Below, one piece after another: positions 34,189 to 43,193 of a DNA stretch of 64,000 bases (within the stretch, counting starts at the first letter, position 1; the number at the start of each line of letters is the position of its first letter). The translations under genes were made by a program, and so were the position numbers. Origin of the DNA: Glycocaulis sp050485565 (lineage in GTDB: Bacteria; Pseudomonadota; Alphaproteobacteria; Caulobacterales; Maricaulaceae); NCBI RefSeq assembly GCF_050485565.1, contig NZ_JBJHBQ010000011.1:1-64000 (forward strand), read 5' to 3'. The notes under the pieces were generated by a model, which saw only the letters and a program-made list of their open reading frames with translations, ran no database searches and was not told the DNA's origin.

Positions 34189-35124
34189 TCAGATGTCGCC
34201 TTTGCGGGCCATGATTTCAAGGACGCGGTGCGCCGCCCTCTCGGTTTCGTGAAGAGGCGGGTAGGTCCAGCTGTCCAGCTGGCCAAGGTAGGGGCGCACC
34301 GCGCCGTGCGCCTCCAGCGCGCTGTAGAGCCGGGCGAACTTGCCGGGCTTTCCCTCCAGCATCAGCCGGTAGACGGGCGTGCCGGTCGCCGCAGCCTCGG
34401 TGAGCATGTTGGTGGAGTCCTCGGTGACGAAAATCCAGTCCGCACCGCCCAGAAAGGCAAAATACGGGTTGGGTCCGTCTCCGGTGTGCAGCCACACGCC
34501 ATCATCATCGCCAAACGCCTCTTCAAGAGCGGTCACGAAGCTATCGGGCGTGCGGCGCGAGGTTGTGACCATCAGGCCGACACCCTCACCGCGCAGGTGT
34601 CTGAGCCGGTCCAGCAGCGTCCCGGCAATCGCGGGCGTGAAACGGTGATGCCTTGAATCGCCGCCAATCAGCACCGCCGCGCGGGGGGCGGGCAGGGCGG
34701 CGATCTGTCCGGCAAAGGCCCGCTCTGCCTCGTCCAGCCGTTCGCGCGTTATCCGGTTGGGCGAACCTGTGATCTCAAACACATTGCCGCCGCGCATCCG
34801 GTCGTGTTCTGGCGGGATGATGAGGTCAAAGCGGTGCCGGGCCATTTTCGGGTCCTGCACATAGACAAAGACCGCGTCTGGAAAGGCTTTGCGATGCTCG
34901 CCTGCCGCGCGGACTGCCGCCATGCCGCATCCGATCCACAAATCTGGCGCGATGGGGCCGGGGTCGGGCAGATCGCCTGTGCGCGGCACCTGAACGGGCA
35001 GGATGCGCATGGGTGTCAGCTGGGCGATGGCTTCGGCGAGGCCCAGCGCCTGATTTTCCATGCCGCGCCTGCCGTCGGTGACGACGAAACAGGCGCGTTC
35101 AGCTGTGGCAGGGCTGGAATCCAT
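34189..35124 (-). CDS. ELM1/GtrOC1-like family protein
   Basis: 311 residues. The bacterial relatives of plant ELM1 (DUF1022) are conserved in alphaproteobacteria. Seen: VVTDGRRGMENQALGLAEA at the start, YVQDPKMARHRFDLIIPPEHD, VLIGGDSRHHRFT, VTTSRRTPDSF and VTEDSTNMLTEAAATGTPVY, the last resembling the nucleotide-sugar site of GT-B glycosyltransferases. Probably an envelope glycosyltransferase. Heads the minus-strand run before the phosphatase-like gene and trxB. Confidence 0.85.
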   Translation of the reverse strand: MDSSPATAERACFVVTDGRRGMENQALGLAEAIAQLTPMRILPVQVPRTGDLPDPGPIAPDLWIGCGMAAVRAAGEHRKAFPDAVFVYVQDPKMARHRFDLIIPPEHDRMRGGNVFEITGSPNRITRERLDEAERAFAGQIAALPAPRAAVLIGGDSRHHRFTPAIAGTLLDRLRHLRGEGVGLMVTTSRRTPDSFVTALEEAFGDDDGVWLHTGDGPNPYFAFLGGADWIFVTEDSTNMLTEAAATGTPVYRLMLEGKPGKFARLYSALEAHGAVRPYLGQLDSWTYPPLHETERAAHRVLEIMARKGDI

Positions 35125-35181
35125 GTGCGCCAGTTAGCCCTTCATGTGGCCGGAAGCCAAGGGGGCGGCCCTCGGCGGGGC

Positions 35182-35219
35182 AAAAACGTGAGAAGCCGGC
35201 AGAACACTCCGCCGGCTTC
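35182..35219 (-). terminator. Terminator downstream of greA
   Basis: GAAGCCGGC (35192-35200) pairs with GCCGGCTTC (35211-35219) around a 10-base loop; on the minus strand five T follow after a short CTCACG. It lies 30 bases after the greA stop. Confidence 0.75.
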
Positions 35220-35250
35220 CATCATTGCTGGAGAGTGGCCGGCAGAAAGC

Positions 35251-35724
35251 CTATTTCCACTCGACTTTCAGGATCTCGTAGGTCTTCAGCCCGCCGGGCG
35301 CGTTGACCTCGACGACATCGCCGGTTTCCTTGTTGATAAGGGAGCGCGCGATGGGCGAGGACACGGAAATCTTGCCCGATTTCACGTCGGCCTCGTCGTC
35401 GCCGACGATCTTGTAGGTGGCTTCCGCCTCGGTATCCTCGTCGATCAGAGTCACGGTGGCGCCGAATTTCACCTGGTCGCCGGACATGCGCGACACGTCA
35501 ATAATCTGCGCGCGCGCCAGCTTGTCTTCCAGCTCGACAACGCGGCCCTCAATCCAGCTCTGGCGTTCCTTGGCCGCGTGATATTCCGCGTTCTCTGACA
35601 GATCGCCATGGTCGCGCGCTTCGGAGATCGCCTGGATCACCGCCGGGCGTTCAACCGATTTAAGATGCTTCAATTCATCGTCGAGGGCCCGGTGACCCTC
35701 GGCGGTCATAGGGATTTTTTGCAT
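35251..35724 (-). CDS. greA: Transcription elongation factor GreA
   Basis: 157 residues from ATG 35724. The N-terminal coiled-coil hairpin holds the acidic tip (SEARDHGDLSENAEYHAAKERQ, with Asp and Glu that stimulate RNA cleavage by backtracked polymerase); the C-terminal FKBP-like domain follows (PIARSLINKETGDVVEV). No strong ribosome site precedes this ATG (only ACGAG about 9 bases away). Lies 89 bases after carB on the same strand, with its own terminator. Confidence 0.95.
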   Translation of the reverse strand: MQKIPMTAEGHRALDDELKHLKSVERPAVIQAISEARDHGDLSENAEYHAAKERQSWIEGRVVELEDKLARAQIIDVSRMSGDQVKFGATVTLIDEDTEAEATYKIVGDDEADVKSGKISVSSPIARSLINKETGDVVEVNAPGGLKTYEILKVEWK

Positions 35725-35812
35725 AGGGAAGGACTCGTTTCTTTTTACGCCTGCGAGCGTAAGACCCAAATGATCCCGCTATCAAGCGCTGTTTGCGTTC
35801 TCCTCGAACGCA

Positions 35813-38800
35813 CTAGTAACGATAGGATTGCAAGGCGCGCGGTTCAAGCTCCCCTGCATCAATGGTCGCAATCGCCTTTACGGCGGCGCGGCTGGCCGAT
35901 GCAGTGGTGTAGCACGGGATTTTCAGCTCCAGCGCGGTGCGCCGGATCGAGTAGCTGTCAATCTGGCTCTGGCGGCCTTCGGTCGTGTTGAAGATCAGCT
36001 GGACTTCGCCATTCTTGATCGCGTCCACGATGTGCGGACGGCCCTCAAACACCTTGTTGATGCGGGTGACCGGCACACCGGCCTCTTCCAGCGTCTTGGC
36101 CGTACCGCCCGTGGCCAGCAGCGAGAAGCCCAGCTGCGTCAGCTGACGGCAGGGTTCGATCATCTGCGCCTTGTCGGATTCTTTCAGTGAGACAAAAACG
36201 GTGCCTGAGCGCGGCAGGCGCACGCCTGCGCCGAGCTGGGCCTTGGCAAACGCGGCCTCAAAGCGCATGTCGATGCCCATCACCTCGCCGGTGGAGCGCA
36301 TTTCCGGGCCTAGCACCGGGTCGACGCCGGGGAAGCGCGCAAACGGCATCACCGCTTCTTTCACGGCGACGTGCTCGGGCGTGTCATTCCAGACCTTGAA
36401 GCTGGAGAGCTTTTCGCCCGCCATCACCTTGGCGGCAATGCCCGCTACGGGCGTGCCGATGGCTTTTGCGACGAAGGGTACGGTGCGGCTGGCGCGCGGA
36501 TTGACCTCCAGTACGAAGATCTCGCCGTCCTTGACCGCGTACTGCACGTTCATCAGGCCCTTCACGCCAATCGCCCTGGCCAGCGCCACGGTTTCGGCGC
36601 GCAGCTCGGCAATGGTTTCGGCCGGTAATGAGTGGGGCGGGATGGAGCAGGCGCTGTCGCCGGAGTGCACACCGGCTTCCTCGATATGCTCCATGACGCC
36701 GGCAATACGCACCTCCTCGCCATCGCAGACCGCATCGACATCCACTTCGGAGGCGTCGGTGAGGTAGCGGTCGAGCAGGAGGGGGCTGTCGCCGGAGACG
36801 TGAACCGCAGCGCGGATATAGCGCTCAAGGCTTTCCTGATCGCGCACGATCTCCATCGCCCGCCCGCCAAGCACGAAGGAGGGGCGCAGCACCAGCGGGA
36901 AGCCGAGCGTCTTGGCGCTTTCCAGCGCCTCTTCCTCGGAGCGCACGATGGCATTGGGCGGCTGGCGCAGGCCGAGCTTGTCCAACAGCGCCTTGAAGCG
37001 TTCGCGGTCTTCGGCCAGATCGATCGCGTCCGGGCTGGTGCCCAGGATCGGAATACCGGCCTTTTCCAGCGCGCTCGCGAGCTTTAGCGGCGTCTGCCCG
37101 CCATACTGCACGACGACGCCCAGCAATGTGCCATTGGCTTGCTCGGCCGCGATCAGTTCCAGCACGTCTTCATCGCTCAGCGGCTCGAAATAGAGGCGGT
37201 CGGCGGTGTCATAGTCGGTGGAGACGGTTTCGGGATTGCAGTTCACCATGATGGACTCAATGCCCATATCGGCGAAGGCAAAAGCCGCATGACAGCAGCA
37301 ATAGTCAAACTCGATGCCCTGACCGATCCGGTTCGGGCCGCCGCCAAGGATGATTGCCTTTTTCGCGCCTGTGGGCCGGCTCTCGCAATTGCCGGTCTCG
37401 TAGGTGGAATACATGTAGGCGGTCGGCGTAGCGAACTCGGCTGCACACGTATCTACGCGCTTATAGACCGGGCGCACGTTCAATGCCCGGCGCGCCTCGC
37501 GCACCTTGGCCTCGGTGGATTTCGTCAGTTGGGCAAGGCGCTGGTCTGAAAAGCCCATCGCCTTCAGGCGGCGAAAGCCCTTCGCGTCGCCGGGCAGGCC
37601 CAGCGTGGCGATGTCTTCCTCTGCGTGGATGATTTCCTCGATCTGGCGCAGGAACCAGGGCTCATAGGCGCAGGCCGCATAGATATCGTCGACGCTCAGG
37701 CCCTCGCGCAAGGCTTGCGCAATCACGCGCAAGCGGTCAGGCGTCGGGCGGGAGAGCGCGGCCAGCACCGCCTGCCGGCGCCCTTCCGGTCCGTCGGCAG
37801 ACTCAAAGCCCTCAATCTCGACCTCATCAAAGCCGCAAAGCCCGGTTTCCAGGCTGCGCAGCGCCTTTTGCATGCTCTCCTGGAAGGTGCGGCCAATGGC
37901 CATCGCCTCGCCCACCGATTTCATGGAGGTGGAGAGCAGGTTCTGTGCGCCGGGATATTTCTCGAACGCAAAGCGCGGAATTTTCGTGACGACATAGTCA
38001 ATCGACGGCTCAAAGCTTGCAGGCGTCGCCCCGCCGGTAATGTCGTTATCGATCTCGTCGAGCGTGTAACCGACAGCCAGCTTCGCCGCGACGCGCGCAA
38101 TGGGAAAGCCGGTGGCTTTCGATGCCAGCGCAGAGGAGCGTGACACGCGCGGGTTCATTTCGATGACGACCATGCGGCCGTCCTTGGGGTTGACCGCGAA
38201 CTGCACGTTCGAGCCGCCTGTCTCCACGCCGATCTCGCGCAGGACCGCAATCGAGGCGGAGCGCATGCGCTGATATTCCTTGTCGGTCAGCGTCAGGGCC
38301 GGGGCGACGGTGATGGAATCGCCGGTATGCACGCCCATCGGATCGATATTCTCGATGGAGCAGATGATGATGCAATTGTCCGCGCGGTCGCGCACCACCT
38401 CCATCTCGAACTCTTTCCAGCCGAGCACGCTTTCTTCCACCAGCACCTCGTCGACCGGGGAGGCGGCAAGGCCGGATGACACGATCTCGCGGTATTCCTC
38501 GACATTGTAGGCGATGCCGCCGCCGGTACCGCCCATGGTGAAGGAGGGGCGGATGACGGCTGGCAGGCCCAGCTCGTCCAGCACGGCTTCGGCCTCGGCC
38601 AGCGAATGCACGGCGCGCGATTTCGGGCTTTCAAGCCCGATAGCGTCCATCGCATCGCGGAAGCGCTGGCGGTTCTCGGCCTTGTCGATGACGTCGGCCT
38701 TGGCGCCGATCATCTCCACGCCGAACAGTTCTAGCACGCCGCGCTTTTCCAGTTCCAGGGCGCAGTTGAGCGCGGTCTGCCCGCCCATGGTGGGGAGCAG

Positions 38801-39055
38801 CGCGTCGGGGCGCTCCTTCTCGATGATCTTGGCGACCATTTCAGGGGTGATCGGCTCGACATAGGTGGCGTCGGCCAGGCCCGGATCGGTCATGATCGTG
38901 GCCGGGTTGGAGTTCACCAGAATGACCCTATAGCCCTCTTCTTTCAGGGCCTTGACTGCTTGCACGCCCGAATAGTCGAACTCGCAGGCTTGCCCGATCA
39001 CGATAGGGCCGGCACCGATGATGAGGATGGAGCTGATATCGGTGCGTCTGGGCAT
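35813..39055 (-). CDS. carB: Carbamoyl-phosphate synthase large subunit
   Basis: 1080 residues from ATG 39055, normal length. Two tandem ATP-grasp halves: SILIIGAGPIVIGQACEFDYSG opens the first, and the second begins near AIILGGGPNRIGQGIEFDYCC. The C-terminal methylglyoxal-synthase-like allosteric domain follows (TGGTAKTLEEAGVPVTRINK). Makes carbamoyl phosphate from bicarbonate, ATP and ammonia delivered by CarA, for arginine and pyrimidine synthesis. carA is 4.1 kb upstream, separated by two unrelated genes. Confidence 0.97.
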   Translation of the reverse strand: MPRRTDISSILIIGAGPIVIGQACEFDYSGVQAVKALKEEGYRVILVNSNPATIMTDPGLADATYVEPITPEMVAKIIEKERPDALLPTMGGQTALNCALELEKRGVLELFGVEMIGAKADVIDKAENRQRFRDAMDAIGLESPKSRAVHSLAEAEAVLDELGLPAVIRPSFTMGGTGGGIAYNVEEYREIVSSGLAASPVDEVLVEESVLGWKEFEMEVVRDRADNCIIICSIENIDPMGVHTGDSITVAPALTLTDKEYQRMRSASIAVLREIGVETGGSNVQFAVNPKDGRMVVIEMNPRVSRSSALASKATGFPIARVAAKLAVGYTLDEIDNDITGGATPASFEPSIDYVVTKIPRFAFEKYPGAQNLLSTSMKSVGEAMAIGRTFQESMQKALRSLETGLCGFDEVEIEGFESADGPEGRRQAVLAALSRPTPDRLRVIAQALREGLSVDDIYAACAYEPWFLRQIEEIIHAEEDIATLGLPGDAKGFRRLKAMGFSDQRLAQLTKSTEAKVREARRALNVRPVYKRVDTCAAEFATPTAYMYSTYETGNCESRPTGAKKAIILGGGPNRIGQGIEFDYCCCHAAFAFADMGIESIMVNCNPETVSTDYDTADRLYFEPLSDEDVLELIAAEQANGTLLGVVVQYGGQTPLKLASALEKAGIPILGTSPDAIDLAEDRERFKALLDKLGLRQPPNAIVRSEEEALESAKTLGFPLVLRPSFVLGGRAMEIVRDQESLERYIRAAVHVSGDSPLLLDRYLTDASEVDVDAVCDGEEVRIAGVMEHIEEAGVHSGDSACSIPPHSLPAETIAELRAETVALARAIGVKGLMNVQYAVKDGEIFVLEVNPRASRTVPFVAKAIGTPVAGIAAKVMAGEKLSSFKVWNDTPEHVAVKEAVMPFARFPGVDPVLGPEMRSTGEVMGIDMRFEAAFAKAQLGAGVRLPRSGTVFVSLKESDKAQMIEPCRQLTQLGFSLLATGGTAKTLEEAGVPVTRINKVFEGRPHIVDAIKNGEVQLIFNTTEGRQSQIDSYSIRRTALELKIPCYTTASASRAAVKAIATIDAGELEPRALQSYRY

Positions 39056-39190
39056 AGAGGTGTATCCCGTATGTTGCGCGCGTTGCCGCACTGCCGGGCT
39101 TGTGGGGCAAGTCCGGGCGCGGTTCGACTCTGATTACATGCTAGAAGCGGGTGTTAGCGCCAATTTGCTCCCATGGCGAGGGGGTAGGTG

Positions 39191-40777
39191 TCACCCAAGT
39201 GACAAATCCCGCCAGAGCTGGGGCTGGAGGTTCGCGTCGCGCCGGCGCACGCGGTCTGAAATCATCCAGAAGGCGCGCTCGTGCAGCAGCGGCACATTGC
39301 ATTGTTCCTCCAGGAATACCGCCTCGGCCTCGCGGTGAACGGCGATGCGTTCAGAGCGTGAGACGCGCCCGCGTGCGTCTTCCATCAGCTGCGCAAAACG
39401 CGTCCGGCCCGGCCCGGACCAGCCGGTATCATCGGCAAATCCGCCGGGCGCGAACGGCTCCAGCATGAAGTCCGGCTCCGATTTCAGGCCCCGGTTGAAG
39501 TAGCCGAGAGTCATGTCGAACTCACTGCTGCCGACGGCCTGATTGATGTCGTGCGGGTAGGAGGAAAGGATCTCGATATCCAGCCCCGCGCCGCGCAGAT
39601 CATCGGCTATCGCGATGGCAATACGCTCCCGGCTTCCCGATGACACCCGCAGGACCAGCCGCAGCGGATTGTCCGGCCCGTAACCGGCCTCTGCCAGCAG
39701 GGTGCGGGCCGCTTCCCTGTCCGGCCGCGGAGCGGTCTGGCCGTTCTCTTCGAGCGCCTGCGCGGTGATGACATGGATGGTGGGCGTGGCTTCGCCGCTG
39801 AAGAAGTTCTCGGCCAGAAACTGCCTGTCGACGGCCAGTGAAATGGCGCGGCGCACGCGCACATCGTTCAGGCCGGGGCGGCGGTGATTGAGTTTGAGAT
39901 AGGTCAGGATGGGCGCGTCAAAGCCGTGCAGCCGGCTACCAATCTCGCGGCGCAGAAAGCCGATCTGTTCGGCCGGCGGCCGGTCGGCCAGGTCCAGATC
40001 GCCAGAGCGGAAAAGGCGCGCGCGTGTTGCTTCGTCTTCCACTACATCAACCCGGATATTCTCTATGGAAACACTGCGTTCGGCATGAAAACGCGGATTT
40101 CGGGCGAGCAGGTAAGTCAGGGCGCTGGCCTGGCGCAGAATATACGGCCCGGCGCTGACCCAGTTGAGTGGCCGCACCCACCGGTCGCCGTGTGCTTCGA
40201 TAACGTGACGGGGCAGGGGGTAGAACTCGCGCATCAATACCGGGAAGGCCCCGACGGGCGCGTCCAACTCAAATATGACGGTACGCGGATTTGGCGCGGA
40301 GACCCCGATTTCGCTTGATGGCAGGCGTCCGGCCAGCGCAGCGCGTGCGCCCCGCACGGCAAAGAAATCGCCCAGATTGGCAAAGCCGGTGCGCGGATCG
40401 ACAGCGCGCCGCGCGGTCCATACCACGTCGTCGGCGGTCAACGGCATGCCATCAGACCATTGCAGGCCCTCGGCAAGGCGGAAACGCCAGGTGCGGCCAT
40501 CCTCAGAGCGCCAGCTCTGGGCAAGGCCTGGTGCCAGTCCGCCAGACGGGCTGTATTCGGTCAGCGGCGCATGAAGCTGCTTGTAGAGGAGGGCGGAGGC
40601 GGCGAACTGGCCTTTGAGCGGATCAAGGCTGTCGGGCTCGGTATCAATGGCGACGCGCAAGAGACCGCTATCGCTACCCCCGCGCGGAGAGCACGCGCCG
40701 AGTGCAAGCGTGCCTGCGCTGACCGCTCCGCCAAGAAGCGCGCGCCGGGACAGGGGCAGGAGGACTTGCTTGCTCAT
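39191..40777 (-). CDS. Peptide-type ABC transporter substrate-binding lipoprotein (SBP_bac_5)
   Basis: 528 residues. N-terminus SRRALLGGAVSAGTLALGAC combines a Tat-like twin Arg with a lipobox Cys at residue 29. The body follows the DppA/OppA pattern: IDTEPDSLDPLKGQFAAS, GLAPGLAQSW, LAEGLQWSDGMPLTADDVVWT, LKLNHRRPGLNDVRVRRAISLAVDR. Binds oligopeptides or similar solutes outside the inner membrane. No permease or ATPase gene is adjacent, so it is an orphan component. Confidence 0.88.
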   Translation of the reverse strand: MSKQVLLPLSRRALLGGAVSAGTLALGACSPRGGSDSGLLRVAIDTEPDSLDPLKGQFAASALLYKQLHAPLTEYSPSGGLAPGLAQSWRSEDGRTWRFRLAEGLQWSDGMPLTADDVVWTARRAVDPRTGFANLGDFFAVRGARAALAGRLPSSEIGVSAPNPRTVIFELDAPVGAFPVLMREFYPLPRHVIEAHGDRWVRPLNWVSAGPYILRQASALTYLLARNPRFHAERSVSIENIRVDVVEDEATRARLFRSGDLDLADRPPAEQIGFLRREIGSRLHGFDAPILTYLKLNHRRPGLNDVRVRRAISLAVDRQFLAENFFSGEATPTIHVITAQALEENGQTAPRPDREAARTLLAEAGYGPDNPLRLVLRVSSGSRERIAIAIADDLRGAGLDIEILSSYPHDINQAVGSSEFDMTLGYFNRGLKSEPDFMLEPFAPGGFADDTGWSGPGRTRFAQLMEDARGRVSRSERIAVHREAEAVFLEEQCNVPLLHERAFWMISDRVRRRDANLQPQLWRDLSLG

Positions 40778-40816
40778 CGCCCTAGTTTTGCGGTGCTACG
40801 GACCGTCTGGCAATGC

Positions 40817-43093
40817 CTACCAGCGCGCGCGTACCGCCGCCCAGCCCAGCCCTTCGGAGGAAGCATTGGCGACATGGCCGGGCTGATCGGTAAGCCGGGC
40901 GGCCAACGTCATATCCACACGGTCGGTCAGATTGCGCCGCCATGAGGCTTCCAGCGAGATTTCCCGGCCAGAGGGAGACAGGGAGGCCAGGCGCTCCTCA
41001 TAGATGTAGGCGTAGTCCTCATCCAGCGCGACGGGAACCATGACGCTTACCTCGCCCTGCTCCACCCGCAAAGGCTGGTTCAGGGTGAGGCCGAACAGTC
41101 CGCCTGCAACGGGGCGTTCGGCGCCGGCACTCCATGCGCTGGCCCGGATATCACGTGTCAGGGCGATGCCGGAGGGCAGGCTGGCCGAGGCGCTCGCCTG
41201 TTCGAACCGGGCAGAGGCGCGCCAGCCACCGCCAACAGGGCCGGACCACATCCAGCCGACGAATTGTGTATCCGTCTCGTCAGTGCCGCCAAACCGGCTC
41301 GCCAATGGCCCGCCAAGCGCCTGGAATGCCTCCTGCGAGGTGCCGGTCTCGAGCCCGAATGTATGGCCACGATGATGCAGGTGAGCACCCGCAGCCGAGA
41401 ACGAACCCAGCTGCGAGCTGGCCGTGCGCGCTGAAAAGCCGAGCGTGCCGGTGTCGTAGCTGACTGACGACCATTGCTCGTTACCGGCCAGACCTGCGAC
41501 AGCACCTGAAGCTGGCACGCGTGACAGGACCGATCCGCCTGCCATGCGTATCGGCGTTTCAGCGGAGAATCCCCGCCCCGCCGCAACCGATAGCCCGCCC
41601 TGACGGTAGCTAAAGGACAGGTCGGGCTGGCTGGCATAGGTTTCGGCGGGCAGATTGGCCAGGGCGTGAAGCCTGCCGGGCTGCATGCGCATGCTGATTG
41701 TGGCGGGGCCGACGCGGGTGGTGCTCACATGTGCCAGCGCATTGCCGGCAGCGGTTTCGAAGGCACCCAATGCCGTATCGCCTCGGCCGCGTGGCGGCGC
41801 GGTGTCGAAGCTGAAGGCGCGGCCGTAGCGGTCTTCCAGAAGCGCCCCGTCCAGCAGGCCGTCAGCCCATACCCAGTCTCCGGCTGCGCCGGCCGGATCT
41901 GCAAGTATGGTCCCGACCGGTACCGGCCCGGCTGCGGTGCCGGCGAATGCGACGCTGGTCGTGCCAACGGGCTGGAAGGCCGCTGCAAGGTCGACCAGAC
42001 CCATGCCGTATTGTGCGTCAGGGCCGGGTGCGCCGAGGTCACGCGCCGTGTCGAGCAGTATCTGGAGCGCGTCATTGCCGGTGAGGTTGGGGAAGGCGTC
42101 TATCAGCAGGGCAAGCGCGCCCGCGACATGGGGCGCTGCAAATGATGTACCTGAATAGAGAACGTAGCGCGGATCGCCCTGACTATTGTTGAGGAAGGGG
42201 GTGAGGATGCGGCTGCCCGGAGCGGACAGAAACCGGGTTTCCACGCCCAGTGCACCGTTCGAGTAGTTGGCCCGGACAGCGTTTTCGTCTACCGCGCCAA
42301 CCGCCACAGCAAATCCTTGCGCGCCCGGATGGGCCGCCAGGCTCGCCGGAAAGGAGGGGAAGCTGGTTGGCGGCGTGTTGGCGTCCTCGCGATTGCCCGA
42401 TGACATGACCATGAACACGCCGGCTTCGGCCGCCCGGCGCATTGCGGCAAAGGTACGGCTCCGGTCATCATTGGGGTCCGGCGATCTGCCCAGCGAAAGA
42501 TTGATGACGCGCGCGCCGTTCGACACCGCGTAATCAATGGCGTTGGCGGTGTTCCGGTCGCTGAATAGGCAGCCATCACCGCCATCGTTCTCGCAGCTTC
42601 CCACGCTGTCTGTGCGAATGGCCAGAATGGTGGCCTCAAACGCCACGCCATGGCCGCGAATATTGTTCCGGGCAGCGGCGATAACACCCGCCACGCCCGT
42701 TCCGTGGCCGTCAATGTCTTCTACGCCGCGATTGCTGACGATATCGCTGCTTGCCGCTGATATCCGTCCGGTGAATTCGGGGTGTGACTGATTGATGCCC
42801 GTGTCGACCACCGCGACGATCACACCGGTCCCGGTCGCGCCGTAGGCATAAGCGGTCGAGGCATTGATGAGGCCCAGACCGTATTGCCGGTTGTATTCGG
42901 CAGTCTCGAAATCACTGGGGTCGATACCAGAGGGGGGTGGAGGCGGCGGCGGCGGTGGTGGAGGGGGCGGCGGTGAAGACGGTAAAGGGGAGGGGGAGGG
43001 TGTGACGCTCGGGCTTCCGCCCCCGCCACAGCCCGTCAGGCCGATCGAGACCGCGGCGAAAACCGAGACAAGCAGAACGCTACGCCGGATCAT
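40817..43093 (-). CDS. Subtilisin-like (S8) serine protease lipoprotein with barrel-like C-terminus
   Basis: 758 residues from ATG 43093 (AGGAGGG upstream). A lipoprotein signal ends in LTGC (Cys22), then a Gly/Ser/Pro linker with 14 consecutive Pro (41-54). The S8 domain has Asp97 (VVDTGINQSHPEF), His130 (DGHGTGVAG), Asn234 (SSGN) and Ser317 (SGTSFAAPHVAGA). Residues ~470-758 consist of alternating strands and end in Trp, like the barrel of autotransporter serine proteases. A lipid anchor plus a barrel is unusual. Sits between carA and the peptide-binding lipoprotein gene (39 bases from the latter). Confidence 0.87.
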   Translation of the reverse strand: MIRRSVLLVSVFAAVSIGLTGCGGGGSPSVTPSPSPLPSSPPPPPPPPPPPPPPSGIDPSDFETAEYNRQYGLGLINASTAYAYGATGTGVIVAVVDTGINQSHPEFTGRISAASSDIVSNRGVEDIDGHGTGVAGVIAAARNNIRGHGVAFEATILAIRTDSVGSCENDGGDGCLFSDRNTANAIDYAVSNGARVINLSLGRSPDPNDDRSRTFAAMRRAAEAGVFMVMSSGNREDANTPPTSFPSFPASLAAHPGAQGFAVAVGAVDENAVRANYSNGALGVETRFLSAPGSRILTPFLNNSQGDPRYVLYSGTSFAAPHVAGALALLIDAFPNLTGNDALQILLDTARDLGAPGPDAQYGMGLVDLAAAFQPVGTTSVAFAGTAAGPVPVGTILADPAGAAGDWVWADGLLDGALLEDRYGRAFSFDTAPPRGRGDTALGAFETAAGNALAHVSTTRVGPATISMRMQPGRLHALANLPAETYASQPDLSFSYRQGGLSVAAGRGFSAETPIRMAGGSVLSRVPASGAVAGLAGNEQWSSVSYDTGTLGFSARTASSQLGSFSAAGAHLHHRGHTFGLETGTSQEAFQALGGPLASRFGGTDETDTQFVGWMWSGPVGGGWRASARFEQASASASLPSGIALTRDIRASAWSAGAERPVAGGLFGLTLNQPLRVEQGEVSVMVPVALDEDYAYIYEERLASLSPSGREISLEASWRRNLTDRVDMTLAARLTDQPGHVANASSEGLGWAAVRARW

Positions 43094-43193
43094 TGCGATC
43101 CCTCCTGAAGCTTTCATCCTGTCCCTGTCCCTGAATCTAGATCAGAAACGGCAGAATGGAAAACAGCTTTGGCGCAACGGGCTTGAACCGGGG

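Noticed and set aside
42935..42975. G-rich tract in the S8 protease gene as a phase-variation site
   Set aside because: The tract is mixed GGx codons for proline, not a homopolymer, and the frame is intact.
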